DNA from: DASUNQ01 sp035536455
GTDB taxonomy: Bacteria; Acidobacteriota; Thermoanaerobaculia; Multivoradales; UBA5704
Reading direction: 5' to 3'
Length of the DNA: 64,000 bases
NCBI GenBank assembly: GCA_035536455.1
Contig: DATLOC010000062.1
Location: 1-64,000 of the forward strand
The notes below the pieces were generated by a model. The model was not told the origin of the DNA. It made no database searches and worked only from the letters and a program-made list of their open reading frames with translations. Positions 16,536-25,622 of the stretch are shown piece after piece; the stretch's first letter is position 1; each line of letters starts with the position of its first letter. A program made the translations under genes and the position numbers.

Positions 16536-17300
16536 CTAAGCCGGGCCCGGGTTCCCCGCGGCGCCGGCCGCGGGCAGGTCGACGCGCCAGGACCCTTCCG
16601 CCGTGCGCTCGGCGGAGCCCCCCAAGGTCCCGATCAGCTCCTCGACCTCCGCCGGCAGGCGCCAGGCGCCCCGGCTCGCCGCCACCTCCACCTGCACGAC
16701 GGGCCGCTCCCCCTCCCCGGCGCCTGCCGGCCGGACGCCGGCGGCGAAGGTCACCCGCCCCTCGTCGCCGACCGCCTGCTGCGCGGCCAGGCCGAGCCGC
16801 AGGAGGAGCTGGTGGAGCGGGCCGGGGTCGCCGAAGAGGAGCGGCAGCTCGGGGGGGTAGTCGATCGCCAGCTCCACCCCGGCCGGCAGGACCGCCCGCA
16901 GTAGCCGCTGCGCGTCGGTCAACAGGCTGCGCAGCTGGAAAGGCGCCGGCTCGCCCGCGCCGCTGCTCGCCAGCGCCAGGAGCTGGCGGAGCAGCGCGAC
17001 CGCCTGCCGCAGGCTATCCCCCAGGCCGGCACGGATCGCCGTCTCCTTGCGCCGGCCGGGAGCCAGCAGCTCGAGCGACATGAGCGCCGTCGCCAGGAGA
17101 TTGTTGAGGTGATGGGCGAGGCCGCCGGCCAGGCCGCCGATGGCCTCCGCCTTGCCGGCCGCGAGGAGGACCTCGCGGCGCGCCAGCACGGCGGCCTCCT
17201 CCGCGGTCGCCGCCACGAGCGCCTCCAGCCCCGCCGCCTCCAGGCGGCGGACGGCTTCGGCGGGATCGCCCGCCGCGATCAGGATCACCGGTCGTCGCAC
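16536..17300 (-). CDS. Histidine-kinase-like protein without a recognisable ATP site
   Basis: A 254-residue protein. Residues 1-45 are a short partial receiver-like or sensor segment. Residues 50-130 resemble a HisKA dimerisation domain, with GGLAGGLAHHLNNLLATA in which His63 aligns with the phospho-acceptor and His64 replaces the usual Asp. The C-terminal half has the position of a HATPase domain (GDPGPLHQLLLRLGLAAQ) but lacks the N-box Asn and the DxGxG box. It may act as a phosphotransfer protein (ChpT-like) or be an inactive kinase. Divergent from the kinase at 17463 and next to response regulators. Confidence 0.7.
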   Translation of the reverse strand: MRRPVILIAAGDPAEAVRRLEAAGLEALVAATAEEAAVLARREVLLAAGKAEAIGGLAGGLAHHLNNLLATALMSLELLAPGRRKETAIRAGLGDSLRQAVALLRQLLALASSGAGEPAPFQLRSLLTDAQRLLRAVLPAGVELAIDYPPELPLLFGDPGPLHQLLLRLGLAAQQAVGDEGRVTFAAGVRPAGAGEGERPVVQVEVAASRGAWRLPAEVEELIGTLGGSAERTAEGSWRVDLPAAGAAGNPGPA

Positions 17301-17462
17301 GCGGCCTCAACCCTCATTATGGTGCAAGTGCGTAAACTGGTACGTATCAATCAGTTGGAACCGCGGCCCACCTGTGCTACAAGATGCCGTCCTTCTCCAG
17401 CCAGTCGATCTGCACTATTAGACCAAGCGGGCCTGCGCTTTGTTCAGGCCGAGGAGGTGCGG

Positions 17463-18145
17463 TTGCACGAGGACTCCGGCAGCGGCCCGATCGTCGTGGG
17501 GGCGATCGCCGAGCGGGCCGGCCGCGACCTCCTGGCCGGCATGAGCCACGAGCTGCGGACGCCGCTCCACTCGGTCCTCGGCTTCGCGGAGATGCTGGCG
17601 GACGGGTCCAGCGGCCAGCTCAACGCGCGCCAGGCCGAGTGCGTGGACAACATCCTCGAGGCCGGCCGCCGGTTGCTGGAGCTGGTCAAGAACCTCCTCG
17701 ACCTCGCCGCCCTCGAGGCCGGCTCCGTGCGGCTCGAGCGCGGCCCCATCGCCGTCGGCGACCTGCTGCGCGAGGCGGTCGAGGCGGTCGCTCCGGCGGC
17801 CCGCGACAAGGGGGTCTCCGTGGAGCTCGCGCTGGAGGAGTCGATCCCCCCCTGCCGCGCCGACTCCAGCCGGGTCCGGCAGGTCCTCCTCTTCCTCCTC
17901 TCGCAGGCGATCGAGCTCAGCCCCGCCGGCGCGCGCCTCCACGTCGCCGCCGGCAGCGCCGGCGAACGGGCCTGGGTGTGCGTCAGCGACGAGGCGTCGG
18001 CGTGGAGCTCCGGCGTCGGGCTGGCGCTTTCGCAGCGTCTCGTCGAGCTGCACGGCGGGCAGCTGCGCCTGGAGCCGCGGCGGGGCGGCGGCAGCCGCTC
18101 GACCCTCCTGCTGCCGCTCGCCGGCGCCGCCCCGGACCCAACGCA

Positions 18146-18149
<4 letters not shown>
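17463..18149 (+). CDS. Sensor-kinase-like protein, degenerate ATPase domain
   Basis: A 228-residue protein with a canonical HisKA box (MSHELRTPLHSVLGFAEM, His29) and a HATPase-like domain, where the N-box reads LLSQAIELSP with Gln in place of Asn and the DxGxG loop is missing (SDEASAWSSGVGLAL). No sensor domain. The start is taken as TTG at 17463, preceded by GAGGAGG; the frame runs to ATG 17319, but that stretch is AT-richer and promoter-like. The end overlaps the next gene as GTGA, so it is coupled to the REC/HD-GYP protein. Autokinase activity is doubtful. Confidence 0.75.
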
Positions 18150-19237
<1,088 letters not shown>

Positions 19238-19298
19238 TCCTCCTGGGCGCCCCCCGCGGCAGCGGCCGGGTGCCCGCACGGGAGGCCCGCGGCCGAGC

Positions 19299-19340
19299 TG
19301 TGGGACAAACACCGACAGCTTGTAGGAGAACATCGGATAG
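19299..19340 (+). promoter_or_regulatory. 19-bp palindrome (motif copy 2) with downstream GATAGCG promoter element
   Basis: TGTGGGACAAACACCGACA at 19299-19317 matches the motif copies at 14995 and 30984. It is followed after 18 bp by GATAGCGCG, as in the copy at 30984 (19 bp). The spacing suggests that the palindrome covers or adjoins the -35 region with GATAG acting as part of the -10 element. It controls the hybrid kinase gene at 19385. Confidence 0.65.
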
Positions 19341-19384
19341 CGCGCGTCGGGACGGAGTGATTAAGCTGGTGCTTAGTGAAACCC

Positions 19385-21508
19385 ATGAGCGGCCGGCTTT
19401 TAGGACACGCGGCGGAGCTCGAGAGCGCCGTCGCAAGGTGGCGGCGCGCTGAGACGGCGCTCGCTGAGCGCACCCGCCTGGCCGCGCTCGACTCCGATCT
19501 CGGCAAGACGCTCATCGCCGGTGATCGGCTGCGCCCGACGCTCCAGCGCTGCGCCGAGTGCCTCGTCGAGCACCTCGGGGCCGCCTTCGCCCGCATCTGG
19601 ACCCTCGACACCTCGGGAACGACCCTGGAGCTGCAGGCCAGCGCCGGCCTCTACACCCACCTCGATGGCCCGCACAGCCGGGTGCCGGTCGGGGCGCTGA
19701 AGATCGGGGTGATCGCGGCCACCCGCGAACCCCACCTCACCAACTCGGTGCGCGACGACCCCTACGTCGACCAGGAGTGGGCGCGCCGAGAAGGGATGGT
19801 CGCCTTCGTCGGCTACCCGCTGGCGATCGAAGCCCGAACGATGGGAGTCATGGCGATGTTCGCGCGGGAGCCGTTCACCGGCTTCACCCTGGAGGCCCTG
19901 ACGGCGGTCGCCAACGAGATCGCGCTGGGGATCGAGCGCAAACGAACCGTCGAGGAGCTCACCCGGAGTGAGGAGCGGTTCCGCTCCCTGGTCCTCGCCG
20001 GCACCCAGATGGTCTGGACTGCGAACCCGCAAGGCGAAGTGGTCGAGGAGTTGCGGGCCTGGACGGACTACAGCGGCCAGAGCTTCGCGGAGCATCGCGG
20101 GCAGGGGTGGGCCGACGCCATCCACCCCGAGGACCGCCCGCAACTGCTCGCCGCGTGGAGCCGGGCGGTCGCGACGGGGCAGACGTTCGAGTTCGAGGCG
20201 CGCATGCGCGGCGCCGATGGCAACTACGGGACCTTCCAGAACCGGGCGGTGCCCGTGCGCGACGCCAGCGGCGCGATCCGGGAGTGGGTCGGCATCTGCA
20301 TCGACATCACCGAGCGGAAAAAGCTGGAGGAGCAGCTCAGGCACGGGCAGAAAATCGAGGCGGTGGGCCAGCTCGCCGGTGGCATTGCACACGACTTCAA
20401 CAACTTGCTGACCGTCATCCTGGGCTACGGTGCCGTGGTGGCCGCACAAGTGGCTGACGATCCGCACCTGGTGCGCGACCTCGACGAGATACTCCTCGCG
20501 GGCGAGCGGGCGGCCGCGCTTACCCGGCAGCTCCTCACCTTCAGCCGCAAGCAGGTGATGCAGCCGCGGCTGCTCGAGCTGAACGAGGTCGTGCGTGGGG
20601 TGGAGCCGATGCTACGCCGCCTGATCGGGGAGGACATCGAGCTGTCCATCGCGCTGGCGCCCGACCTCGGACATGTACACGCGGACCCGGGGCAGGTCGA
20701 GCAAGTGATCGTCAACCTGGCGATCAACGCGCGCGACGCGATGACCGCCGGCGGCAAGCTGACCATCGAGACCGCGGAGGTTGATCTCGACGTCGCGTCG
20801 GCCGCCGAGCACACCGAGCTGCAGGCGGGACGTTACGTGCAGCTCACCGTGACCGACAGCGGCACCGGCATCGACCCGGAGGTACGGCGGCATCTCTTCG
20901 AGCCCTTCTTCACCACCAAGGAGCCGGGCAAGGGCACCGGGCTCGGCCTCGCCACGTCCTACGGCATCGTGCGCCAGAGCGGCGGCCACATCGGGGTCGA
21001 CAGTGAGGTCGGGCGCGGCACGAGCTTCAAGGTCCTGCTGCCACGGGCCAAACACGCGTCCGCTGTGGAAGTGCGCGAGGCCCCAGTCTTAGCGCCGCCG
21101 GGGAAGGAGACCGTGCTGCTGGTGGAAGACGATGCGGCACTGCGCAGGCTGACGCGCACGATTCTCCAGGGGAAGGGATACCGCGTCCTCGAGGCGGGCT
21201 CGGCGGCGGCCGCGCTCGAAGAGGTAGCGCAGCACCCGGAAGGGATCGACCTGCTGTTGACCGACGTGGTGATGCCCGGCCTGAACGGCCCCGACTTAGC
21301 CCGCCGTCTGCGGTCCTTGCGGCCGGAGGTGCGGATTCTCTTCATGTCCGGCTATTCCGACGGCGCCGTGCTGCGACCCGGCGTGCTCGGCCCTGGCACG
21401 GCATTCCTCGGAAAGCCGTTCAGAGCCGACGCCCTCGCGCACAAGGTGCGCGAAGTGTTGGACGGGGCGGATTGGGGATCGCAAGGCGTTCCACCTTATG
21501 TTCCCTAA
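19385..21508 (+). CDS. Hybrid sensor histidine kinase (GAF-PAS-HisKA-HATPase-REC)
   Basis: A 707-residue cytosolic hybrid kinase. Order: GAF domain (about 30-190), PAS/PAC (about 195-310), HisKA with GGIAHDFNNLL (His336), HATPase with N-box VNLAINARDAM, DSGTGID and FFTTKEPGKGTGLGLA, and a C-terminal REC with Asp627 in LLLTDVVMPG. All catalytic residues are intact. No membrane helix, so it senses a soluble or ligand-bound signal. ATG at 19385 chosen; GTG at 19376 is equally possible. It shares promoter palindrome and kinase core with the shorter gene at 31081. Confidence 0.92.
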   Translation: MSGRLLGHAAELESAVARWRRAETALAERTRLAALDSDLGKTLIAGDRLRPTLQRCAECLVEHLGAAFARIWTLDTSGTTLELQASAGLYTHLDGPHSRVPVGALKIGVIAATREPHLTNSVRDDPYVDQEWARREGMVAFVGYPLAIEARTMGVMAMFAREPFTGFTLEALTAVANEIALGIERKRTVEELTRSEERFRSLVLAGTQMVWTANPQGEVVEELRAWTDYSGQSFAEHRGQGWADAIHPEDRPQLLAAWSRAVATGQTFEFEARMRGADGNYGTFQNRAVPVRDASGAIREWVGICIDITERKKLEEQLRHGQKIEAVGQLAGGIAHDFNNLLTVILGYGAVVAAQVADDPHLVRDLDEILLAGERAAALTRQLLTFSRKQVMQPRLLELNEVVRGVEPMLRRLIGEDIELSIALAPDLGHVHADPGQVEQVIVNLAINARDAMTAGGKLTIETAEVDLDVASAAEHTELQAGRYVQLTVTDSGTGIDPEVRRHLFEPFFTTKEPGKGTGLGLATSYGIVRQSGGHIGVDSEVGRGTSFKVLLPRAKHASAVEVREAPVLAPPGKETVLLVEDDAALRRLTRTILQGKGYRVLEAGSAAAALEEVAQHPEGIDLLLTDVVMPGLNGPDLARRLRSLRPEVRILFMSGYSDGAVLRPGVLGPGTAFLGKPFRADALAHKVREVLDGADWGSQGVPPYVP

Positions 21509-21529
21509 ACTCTGGAAGGAGGGTCCCGA

Positions 21530-22327
21530 ATGAACCGCAAGTGCCTTGCCCTGGCCCTGGGATTCGCCGCGCTCGTTTACGGCACTGCCACGGCAGGCGC
21601 CCAACCACTGAGCTCGTTCGCGGTGCTCGGCGGGTCGACGGTGACCAATACCGGCCCGACGATCGTCAACGGCAATCTGGGCGTCAGCCCGGGCAGCTCG
21701 GTCACCGGCTTTCCTCCGGGGATCGTGGTTGGAGGGTCGATCCACGCCGCCGATGCGGTGGCGGCCGGGGCTCAGACCGAGCTCACCACCCTGTACAACA
21801 CCCTCGCGAGTGCGGCGTGCAACACCGACCTGACCGGGCAGGATCTGGGCGGATTGACGCTCACGCCGGGCGTCTACTGCTTTGCGTCCTCGGCCCAGTT
21901 GACGGGAACGCTCACTCTCGACGCGCAAGGCAACCCCAATGCCGTCTTCCTCTTCAAGATGGGGAGCACGCTCACGACCGCGAGCGCCTCGTCGGTCTTG
22001 CTGATCAACAGCGCATCGAGCTGCGGCGTGTTCTGGCAGGTCGGCAGCTCCGCGACCCTGGGCACCGGCACCGCCCTGGCGGGAAGCATCGTCGCGCTCA
22101 CCAGCATCACCCTGAACACGGGCGCCAGCGTCAGCGGCAGAGCCTTGGCGCGGAACGGCGCCGTGACGCTGGACAGCAACCAGGTCACCCTCTGCAGCGG
22201 CGGTCCCGCCATCCCGCCTTCCGTCGCGGCGATTCCCACGCTCTCGGAGTGGGCGATGATCGTTCTGAGCGTTTGTCTGGCCCTGTTCGGCTTCGCGGCG
22301 CTGCGCCGGCGAGCGGCGTACTCCTAG
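21530..22327 (+). CDS. Ice-binding-like (DUF3494) protein with IPTL-CTERM sorting signal
   Basis: A 265-residue exported protein. Signal peptide 1-24; DUF3494 ice-binding-like beta-helix with FAVLGGSTVTNTGPT, GNLGVSPGS, GVYCF and ASVSGRALA; and a C-terminal IPTL-CTERM tail: IPTLSEWA, a hydrophobic helix, then RRR. This tail is recognised by exosortase-like transpeptidases that anchor proteins at the envelope. The ATG at 21530 follows GGAAGGAGGG. DUF3494 proteins are known from ice-binding and adhesion roles; in a GC-rich acidobacterium an adhesin role is as likely. The sorting enzyme is not in this window. Confidence 0.9.
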   Translation: MNRKCLALALGFAALVYGTATAGAQPLSSFAVLGGSTVTNTGPTIVNGNLGVSPGSSVTGFPPGIVVGGSIHAADAVAAGAQTELTTLYNTLASAACNTDLTGQDLGGLTLTPGVYCFASSAQLTGTLTLDAQGNPNAVFLFKMGSTLTTASASSVLLINSASSCGVFWQVGSSATLGTGTALAGSIVALTSITLNTGASVSGRALARNGAVTLDSNQVTLCSGGPAIPPSVAAIPTLSEWAMIVLSVCLALFGFAALRRRAAYS

Positions 22328-22411
22328 CTGGCACTTCGCGCGGTCGGCTGCGGCCAGCAGCTTCGTGAGGGCTACACGGTCGCAGACCCTCGCCCGCAAG
22401 GTCCGGCATCC

Positions 22412-22453
22412 GCGGGAAGGCTCAAGCAGAAGCATGGCCCCAAGCTGCCCACC
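22412..22453 (-). repeat. 42-bp repeat, copy A (no intact gene attached)
   Basis: A 42-bp sequence identical to 22824-22865. On the minus strand it contains GCTTCTGCTTGAGCCTTCCC with the TTG that starts the small protein genes at 22837 and 24532. At this copy the frame from that TTG (22425) stops after 17 codons, so it looks like the remnant of a lost third family member. Confidence 0.75.
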
Positions 22454-22519
22454 ACCCGTACTAGCCGGGGCGGTTCTGAGAACCCGACCTCGGGCGGGTC
22501 CGAGCTCTCGCCTTCAAGT

Positions 22520-22837
22520 CTACCCGCGCCCCGCCGGCCGACTTGCCTTCTTGGTCGGAGGGAGCTGCTTCCACACCTCGGTCGAGCCGAGGAGAAAGAT
22601 CGTTCTGTCAGCGGCCGGGGGCTCGCAGGAGGCTCCGCCATACTGCTCGACCAGGGCGGCGACCGCCTCCTGGACGCGGGGCTCCGACCCGGGGAAGATG
22701 TAGAACCGGCGCGGCGCGTTCAAGGCCCGCGAAGTGAGCAAAGCCATACCCTCCGCTCCCTCCGGAGAGCGGAGGAAGTCCAGCAGCAGATTGGCAAGCT
22801 GCTTTTCCTCCTCCCGGCCCCTCGCGGGAAGGCTCAA
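22520..22837 (-). CDS. Small protein of unknown family, 'YIFPGS' paralogue 1
   Basis: A 105-residue protein without a known domain. The core RRFYIFPGSEPRVQEAV, QYGGASCEPPA and FLLGSTEVWKQL is closely matched in the gene at 24311-24532. The N-terminal 40 residues are helical (QLANLLLDFLRS). The start is assigned to TTG at 22837, because the same TTG in the same DNA repeat opens the paralogue; ATG at 22747 is an alternative. One Cys and a Pro-Pro pair are conserved. Cytosolic, no signal peptide. Function unknown; lies beside the H-NOX gene. Confidence 0.6.
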   Translation of the reverse strand: MSLPARGREEEKQLANLLLDFLRSPEGAEGMALLTSRALNAPRRFYIFPGSEPRVQEAVAALVEQYGGASCEPPAADRTIFLLGSTEVWKQLPPTKKASRPAGRG

Positions 22838-22865
22838 GCAGAAGCATGGCCCCAAGCTGCCCACC
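22824..22865 (-). repeat. 42-bp repeat, copy B (start of YIFPGS gene)
   Basis: Perfect copy of 22412-22453, 412 bp apart. It overlaps the 5' end of the small protein gene, giving its TTG start and first codons. In the alternative frame copies A and B read ATG CTT CTG CTT, so a second short frame (MLLLEPSR) also opens here. Confidence 0.75.
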
Positions 22866-23123
22866 GTAGCTTCTTCCTCGGGCTTTGACTGCGTGATTGC
22901 AGGGCAGGTTAACACGGGTCGCGCCGGGCCGAAGGCTTTACGCTCCGACGACCCGCAGCTTGAACTCCTTGAAATTGAGAACTTCTAGAACATATCCGAG
23001 GCCATCTTGGTCTATTCAGAGCGGTCACCGGGAAAAAGTCGTCGAGTAACTCTCCGCCTTTTCGTGGCCGAAGGGTGGGAGTACACTTGCCTCACTGCAA
23101 TTTGATGTCTGCGGGTGATAACG

Positions 23124-23708
23124 ATGGCCCCCGGCTCGGAACGTGCTGCCCTAAAGACGGCTGAACTAATCGAAATCGCGGCGGGCGCCCTTCCGGGGCT
23201 CATCTCCTCCGCACGGGCCACTGCGGCCGCCGAAGTGATCGGCGCTCTCGCCACGGTTACGGCTCCCGAGGAGCCGCCGCGGGTCTTCCGCAGGCTCCGC
23301 AGCACGAAACCTGGAACCATTCTCCTCGATCTCCGCAAGCTAGTGATGACGGCTGCCGGAGGAGCCTTGCCATTCACGGGCGCCGGCGTCTCTCCCTGGA
23401 CAGCCGTACTCGCCGGTCTAGTGGTCTGGGACACGATCTGGTCGGGTCTCAAAATAGACTTGACGGAGCGAGAGGCCGTCGTCGTGTTCACAATGTGGGT
23501 GAATGCGGACCGCCAGAAGACGGTGGCGGACGGCGACCTCTTGGCCGTGGTGAATGACCAATGCCGGACTGGCGGGCGCGCTCCTCTGAGCGAGAGGGAC
23601 CTCGCAGAGGCTCTCTGGATCTTGGAACAGCTCAGATGCATCCGGAGATCACGTCGCGATTCGGGCCGCTGGTGGTTACAGGAGTGGGTATCCGTTGACT
23701 ACCGGTAG
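23124..23708 (+). CDS. Hypothetical protein upstream of H-NOX gene
   Basis: A 194-residue protein of no recognised family. Residues 1-50 are Ala-rich amphipathic helices, the middle has a hydrophobic stretch (PWTAVLAGLVVWDTIWSGL, possibly one membrane helix) and the C-terminal third resembles a small winged-helix (LSERDLAEALWILEQLRCI). The ATG at 23124 is preferred; GTG at 23115 is possible. Upstream DNA is AT-richer. It precedes the H-NOX gene on the same strand by 50 bp, so the two are probably cotranscribed. Base composition is lower in GC than its neighbours. Confidence 0.6.
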   Translation: MAPGSERAALKTAELIEIAAGALPGLISSARATAAAEVIGALATVTAPEEPPRVFRRLRSTKPGTILLDLRKLVMTAAGGALPFTGAGVSPWTAVLAGLVVWDTIWSGLKIDLTEREAVVVFTMWVNADRQKTVADGDLLAVVNDQCRTGGRAPLSERDLAEALWILEQLRCIRRSRRDSGRWWLQEWVSVDYR

Positions 23709-23758
23709 GCCAGATGGAGGCCAGCCGCGGCAAAGCGATTGCAGGCTGGCATCATCCG

Positions 23759-24307
23759 ATGCACGGCAGCATCTTCCTGCAGCTCCAGCATTACGTGACC
23801 GCCTATCACGGCGCGGCCGCGTGGCCGGAGCTCATGCGGGCGGCGAACGTGCCGGAGCAGACTTACCTTCCTTCCGATGCGTACCCCGATTGGGAGGCCG
23901 TCGCGCTGCTCCACTGTGCGGCCTTCCTCTGGCACCAGCCTTATCCGGAGTTCCTGGAAAACTTCGGCGAGTACATGACGCCCTGGCTCATGGAGCTTTA
24001 CGCCCCACTCATCCCCGAGACCTGGGGAACGCTCGAGCTTCTCCTCAACACCGAGGAGACGATCCATACCGTGGTCCGCGCCACCACCCCCGGCGCCCGG
24101 CCGCCGCGACTCCTGTTCACTCAGACCGGCCCGAACCGCCTCCGTTTCGTCTACGACTCGCCCCGCGGGCTGGCCGGGCTGGCCAGAGGGATCATTCAAG
24201 GCGTCGCCAGTCACTACGGCGACCGGGTCGAGGTGCGGGAGACCCGCCGGGCCGGCGGCGGAGCCGAGATGGACATCCAGATCCTCCCGCGGGAGGAAGC
24301 CCGCTAA
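23759..24307 (+). CDS. Stand-alone H-NOX (haem nitric oxide/oxygen binding) protein
   Basis: A 182-residue HNOB-family protein: full-length H-NOX domain beginning MHGSIFLQLQHYV. The proximal haem ligand is His103 in TIHTVVRATTPGARPP, and the propionate-binding YxSxR motif is Tyr132-Ser134-Arg136 (VYDSPRGL). Residue spacing fits known H-NOX (His102; Tyr131/Ser133/Arg135). The domain start defines ATG 23759; ATG 23714 would add 15 residues. Bacterial H-NOX proteins bind NO and regulate a histidine kinase or cyclic-di-GMP enzyme. Neither is directly adjacent, but kinases lie 2 and 7 kb away. Confidence 0.9.
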   Translation: MHGSIFLQLQHYVTAYHGAAAWPELMRAANVPEQTYLPSDAYPDWEAVALLHCAAFLWHQPYPEFLENFGEYMTPWLMELYAPLIPETWGTLELLLNTEETIHTVVRATTPGARPPRLLFTQTGPNRLRFVYDSPRGLAGLARGIIQGVASHYGDRVEVRETRRAGGGAEMDIQILPREEAR

Positions 24308-24310
24308 CCG

Positions 24311-24532
24311 CTAGCTGCGGGGCTTGTGCCCGTCGGTGAGCTGCTTCCACACCGCGGTCGAGCCGACGAGGAACATGGTCTCCTCGGTGGCCGGGGGCTC
24401 GCAGGGGGCCCCTCCGTACTGCTGCAGAATGGCGTCAACCGCCTCCCGGACGCGGGGCTGCGACCCGGGGAAGATGTAGATGCGCCGCGCCATGTCGGAC
24501 GCTCGTGCGAGGGAGTCCTCGGGAAGGCTCAA
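24311..24532 (-). CDS. Small protein of unknown family, 'YIFPGS' paralogue 2
   Basis: A 73-residue protein matching the C-terminal part of the gene at 22520-22837 (RRIYIFPGSQPRVREAV, QYGGAPCEPPA, FLVGSTAVWKQL), with a shorter N-terminus. TTG at 24532 is the start in the same repeat context as its paralogue (LSLP); ATG at 24493 is an alternative. Convergent with the H-NOX gene, three bases apart. Function unknown. Conservation of two divergent copies suggests selection on the protein. Confidence 0.65.
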   Translation of the reverse strand: MSLPEDSLARASDMARRIYIFPGSQPRVREAVDAILQQYGGAPCEPPATEETMFLVGSTAVWKQLTDGHKPRS

Positions 24533-24541
24533 GCAGAAGCA
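24521..24541 (-). repeat. Repeat copy C, 21 bp shared with copies A and B
   Basis: Twenty-one bases (plus strand GGGAAGGCTCAAGCAGAAGC and one more base) identical to the core of the 42-bp repeats. It covers the TTG start of the small gene at 24532. The flanks differ from A and B, so the conserved part is this short core. Confidence 0.65.
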
Positions 24542-24586
24542 GCGGGCTCCCCGGCGGCGAACTCTCGAAGCGCGGGCAGTTCCGGC

Positions 24587-25084
24587 TCATGCGCCGCCGC
24601 CGAGCCGCCGATAGAGGATCTCGCCGACGAGCCGGATGGCGGTCGGGCCGGCGGCTTCGAGGAGGAGGGCGAGGGCGAGCGGCGACCGGGCGAAGCAGCC
24701 GGCGAGGTGAAGGGCGAGGACCTGGTTCTCGCTGAAGGCTTGCACTTCGCCGATCGGCCGGCCCTCGGCGCGGGTCTCGGTGTCGTAGGTGTCGCGGACG
24801 AGGACGAGGTGGTTGGCCGGCGCGACGGTCTGGATCAGGACGAGCCGGGGGCGGGCTTCGAGCGGCAGCACCGCCGCGCACTGGAGCGCGATCGGGCGCT
24901 CGGTGAAGATGGCGGCCGGGCGGTCCCTCGCGGGCTCCTCCCAGCTCCGCAGGACGAGGTGGCGGTCGCGGTCGAGGCTGACGACCTTCCACTCGCCGCC
25001 CCATTCCGCTTCGCTCATGCTCGGCGGGTCTTCACCGGTCTCGAGCAGGTCGAGGAAGTCCGCCGCGAAGATGCTTTTGTCCAT
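24587..25084 (-). CDS. Hypothetical protein, 165 residues
   Basis: Cytosolic 165-residue protein without a recognised family. Residues 30-125 look like a beta sandwich with repeated hydrophobic strands (HLVLRSW, RLVLIQTV, HLVLVRDTY) and the C-terminal 45 residues are two helices (SPLALALLLEAAGPTAIRL). ATG at 25084. Seventy bases separate it from the upstream minus-strand coiled-coil gene, so the two are probably one operon. No function proposed. Confidence 0.6.
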   Translation of the reverse strand: MDKSIFAADFLDLLETGEDPPSMSEAEWGGEWKVVSLDRDRHLVLRSWEEPARDRPAAIFTERPIALQCAAVLPLEARPRLVLIQTVAPANHLVLVRDTYDTETRAEGRPIGEVQAFSENQVLALHLAGCFARSPLALALLLEAAGPTAIRLVGEILYRRLGGGA

Positions 25085-25154
25085 GGTGCGCTCCCGCGCG
25101 ATGGGAGAAAAAAGGGCGGGGGGCGTCGCCGCCCCCCAGGGTGCGCTCGGCGGC

Positions 25155-25538
25155 TTACTCGGCGCCTTCCGCCGTCCGTGCCGCCGTCGGGGCCGGCGCC
25201 GGGCTCTCCGGCTTCTTCGTGCGGCGCCCTCCTCGCGGCCGCAGGCCGAACTCGTGGAGCACCTTGTTCTTGGTCCCGAACTGGCCGCGCAGGGCGGCGT
25301 CGGCCTGGGCGCGCAGCTCGACGCCGCGGGCCTCGGCCTTGCGGCGCTTCTCGTTGGTCTCCCGCAGGCGCGCGGTGTAGATCTCCTGCTGGTTCTCGAG
25401 GCCCCGGGTCTCGGCGAGCCAGGCGTCGAGGTCCGTCTGCAGGGGCTCGAGGAGGGGGATCTCGGGGAGGCGCGCCTTGAGGTTGGTGCTCAGGACGTCC
25501 ATGGCGCCGATGAGCTCGACGAGGTTGCGGTCAGGCAT
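25155..25538 (-). CDS. Hypothetical coiled-coil protein
   Basis: A 127-residue protein: mostly charged alpha-helix with likely coiled coil at about 40-85 (ENQQEIYTARLRETNEKRRK), then a conserved-looking GTKNKVLHEFGLRPRGGRR and a low-complexity Pro/Ala tail. ATG at 25538. The 21-bp array 2 lies just upstream and would occupy its promoter or 5' leader. Length and pattern suggest a DNA- or protein-binding structural protein. No family recognised. Confidence 0.62.
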   Translation of the reverse strand: MPDRNLVELIGAMDVLSTNLKARLPEIPLLEPLQTDLDAWLAETRGLENQQEIYTARLRETNEKRRKAEARGVELRAQADAALRGQFGTKNKVLHEFGLRPRGGRRTKKPESPAPAPTAARTAEGAE

Positions 25539-25622
25539 GGGGGCTCTCCTTCACTCCAGGCAGCTGGCGAAAAAGCGCCGGGCGGAGGATTCCGCCGGCG
25601 CGGGTGACCGGGGGGGACGGCG

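Noticed and set aside
17319..17462. N-terminal extension of the kinase-like gene to ATG 17319
   Set aside because: The stretch is AT-richer, promoter-like and not conserved in pattern; TTG at 17463 has GAGGAGG before it.
22372..22425. Third functional YIFPGS gene at repeat copy A
   Set aside because: The frame stops after 17 codons and no core motif follows.
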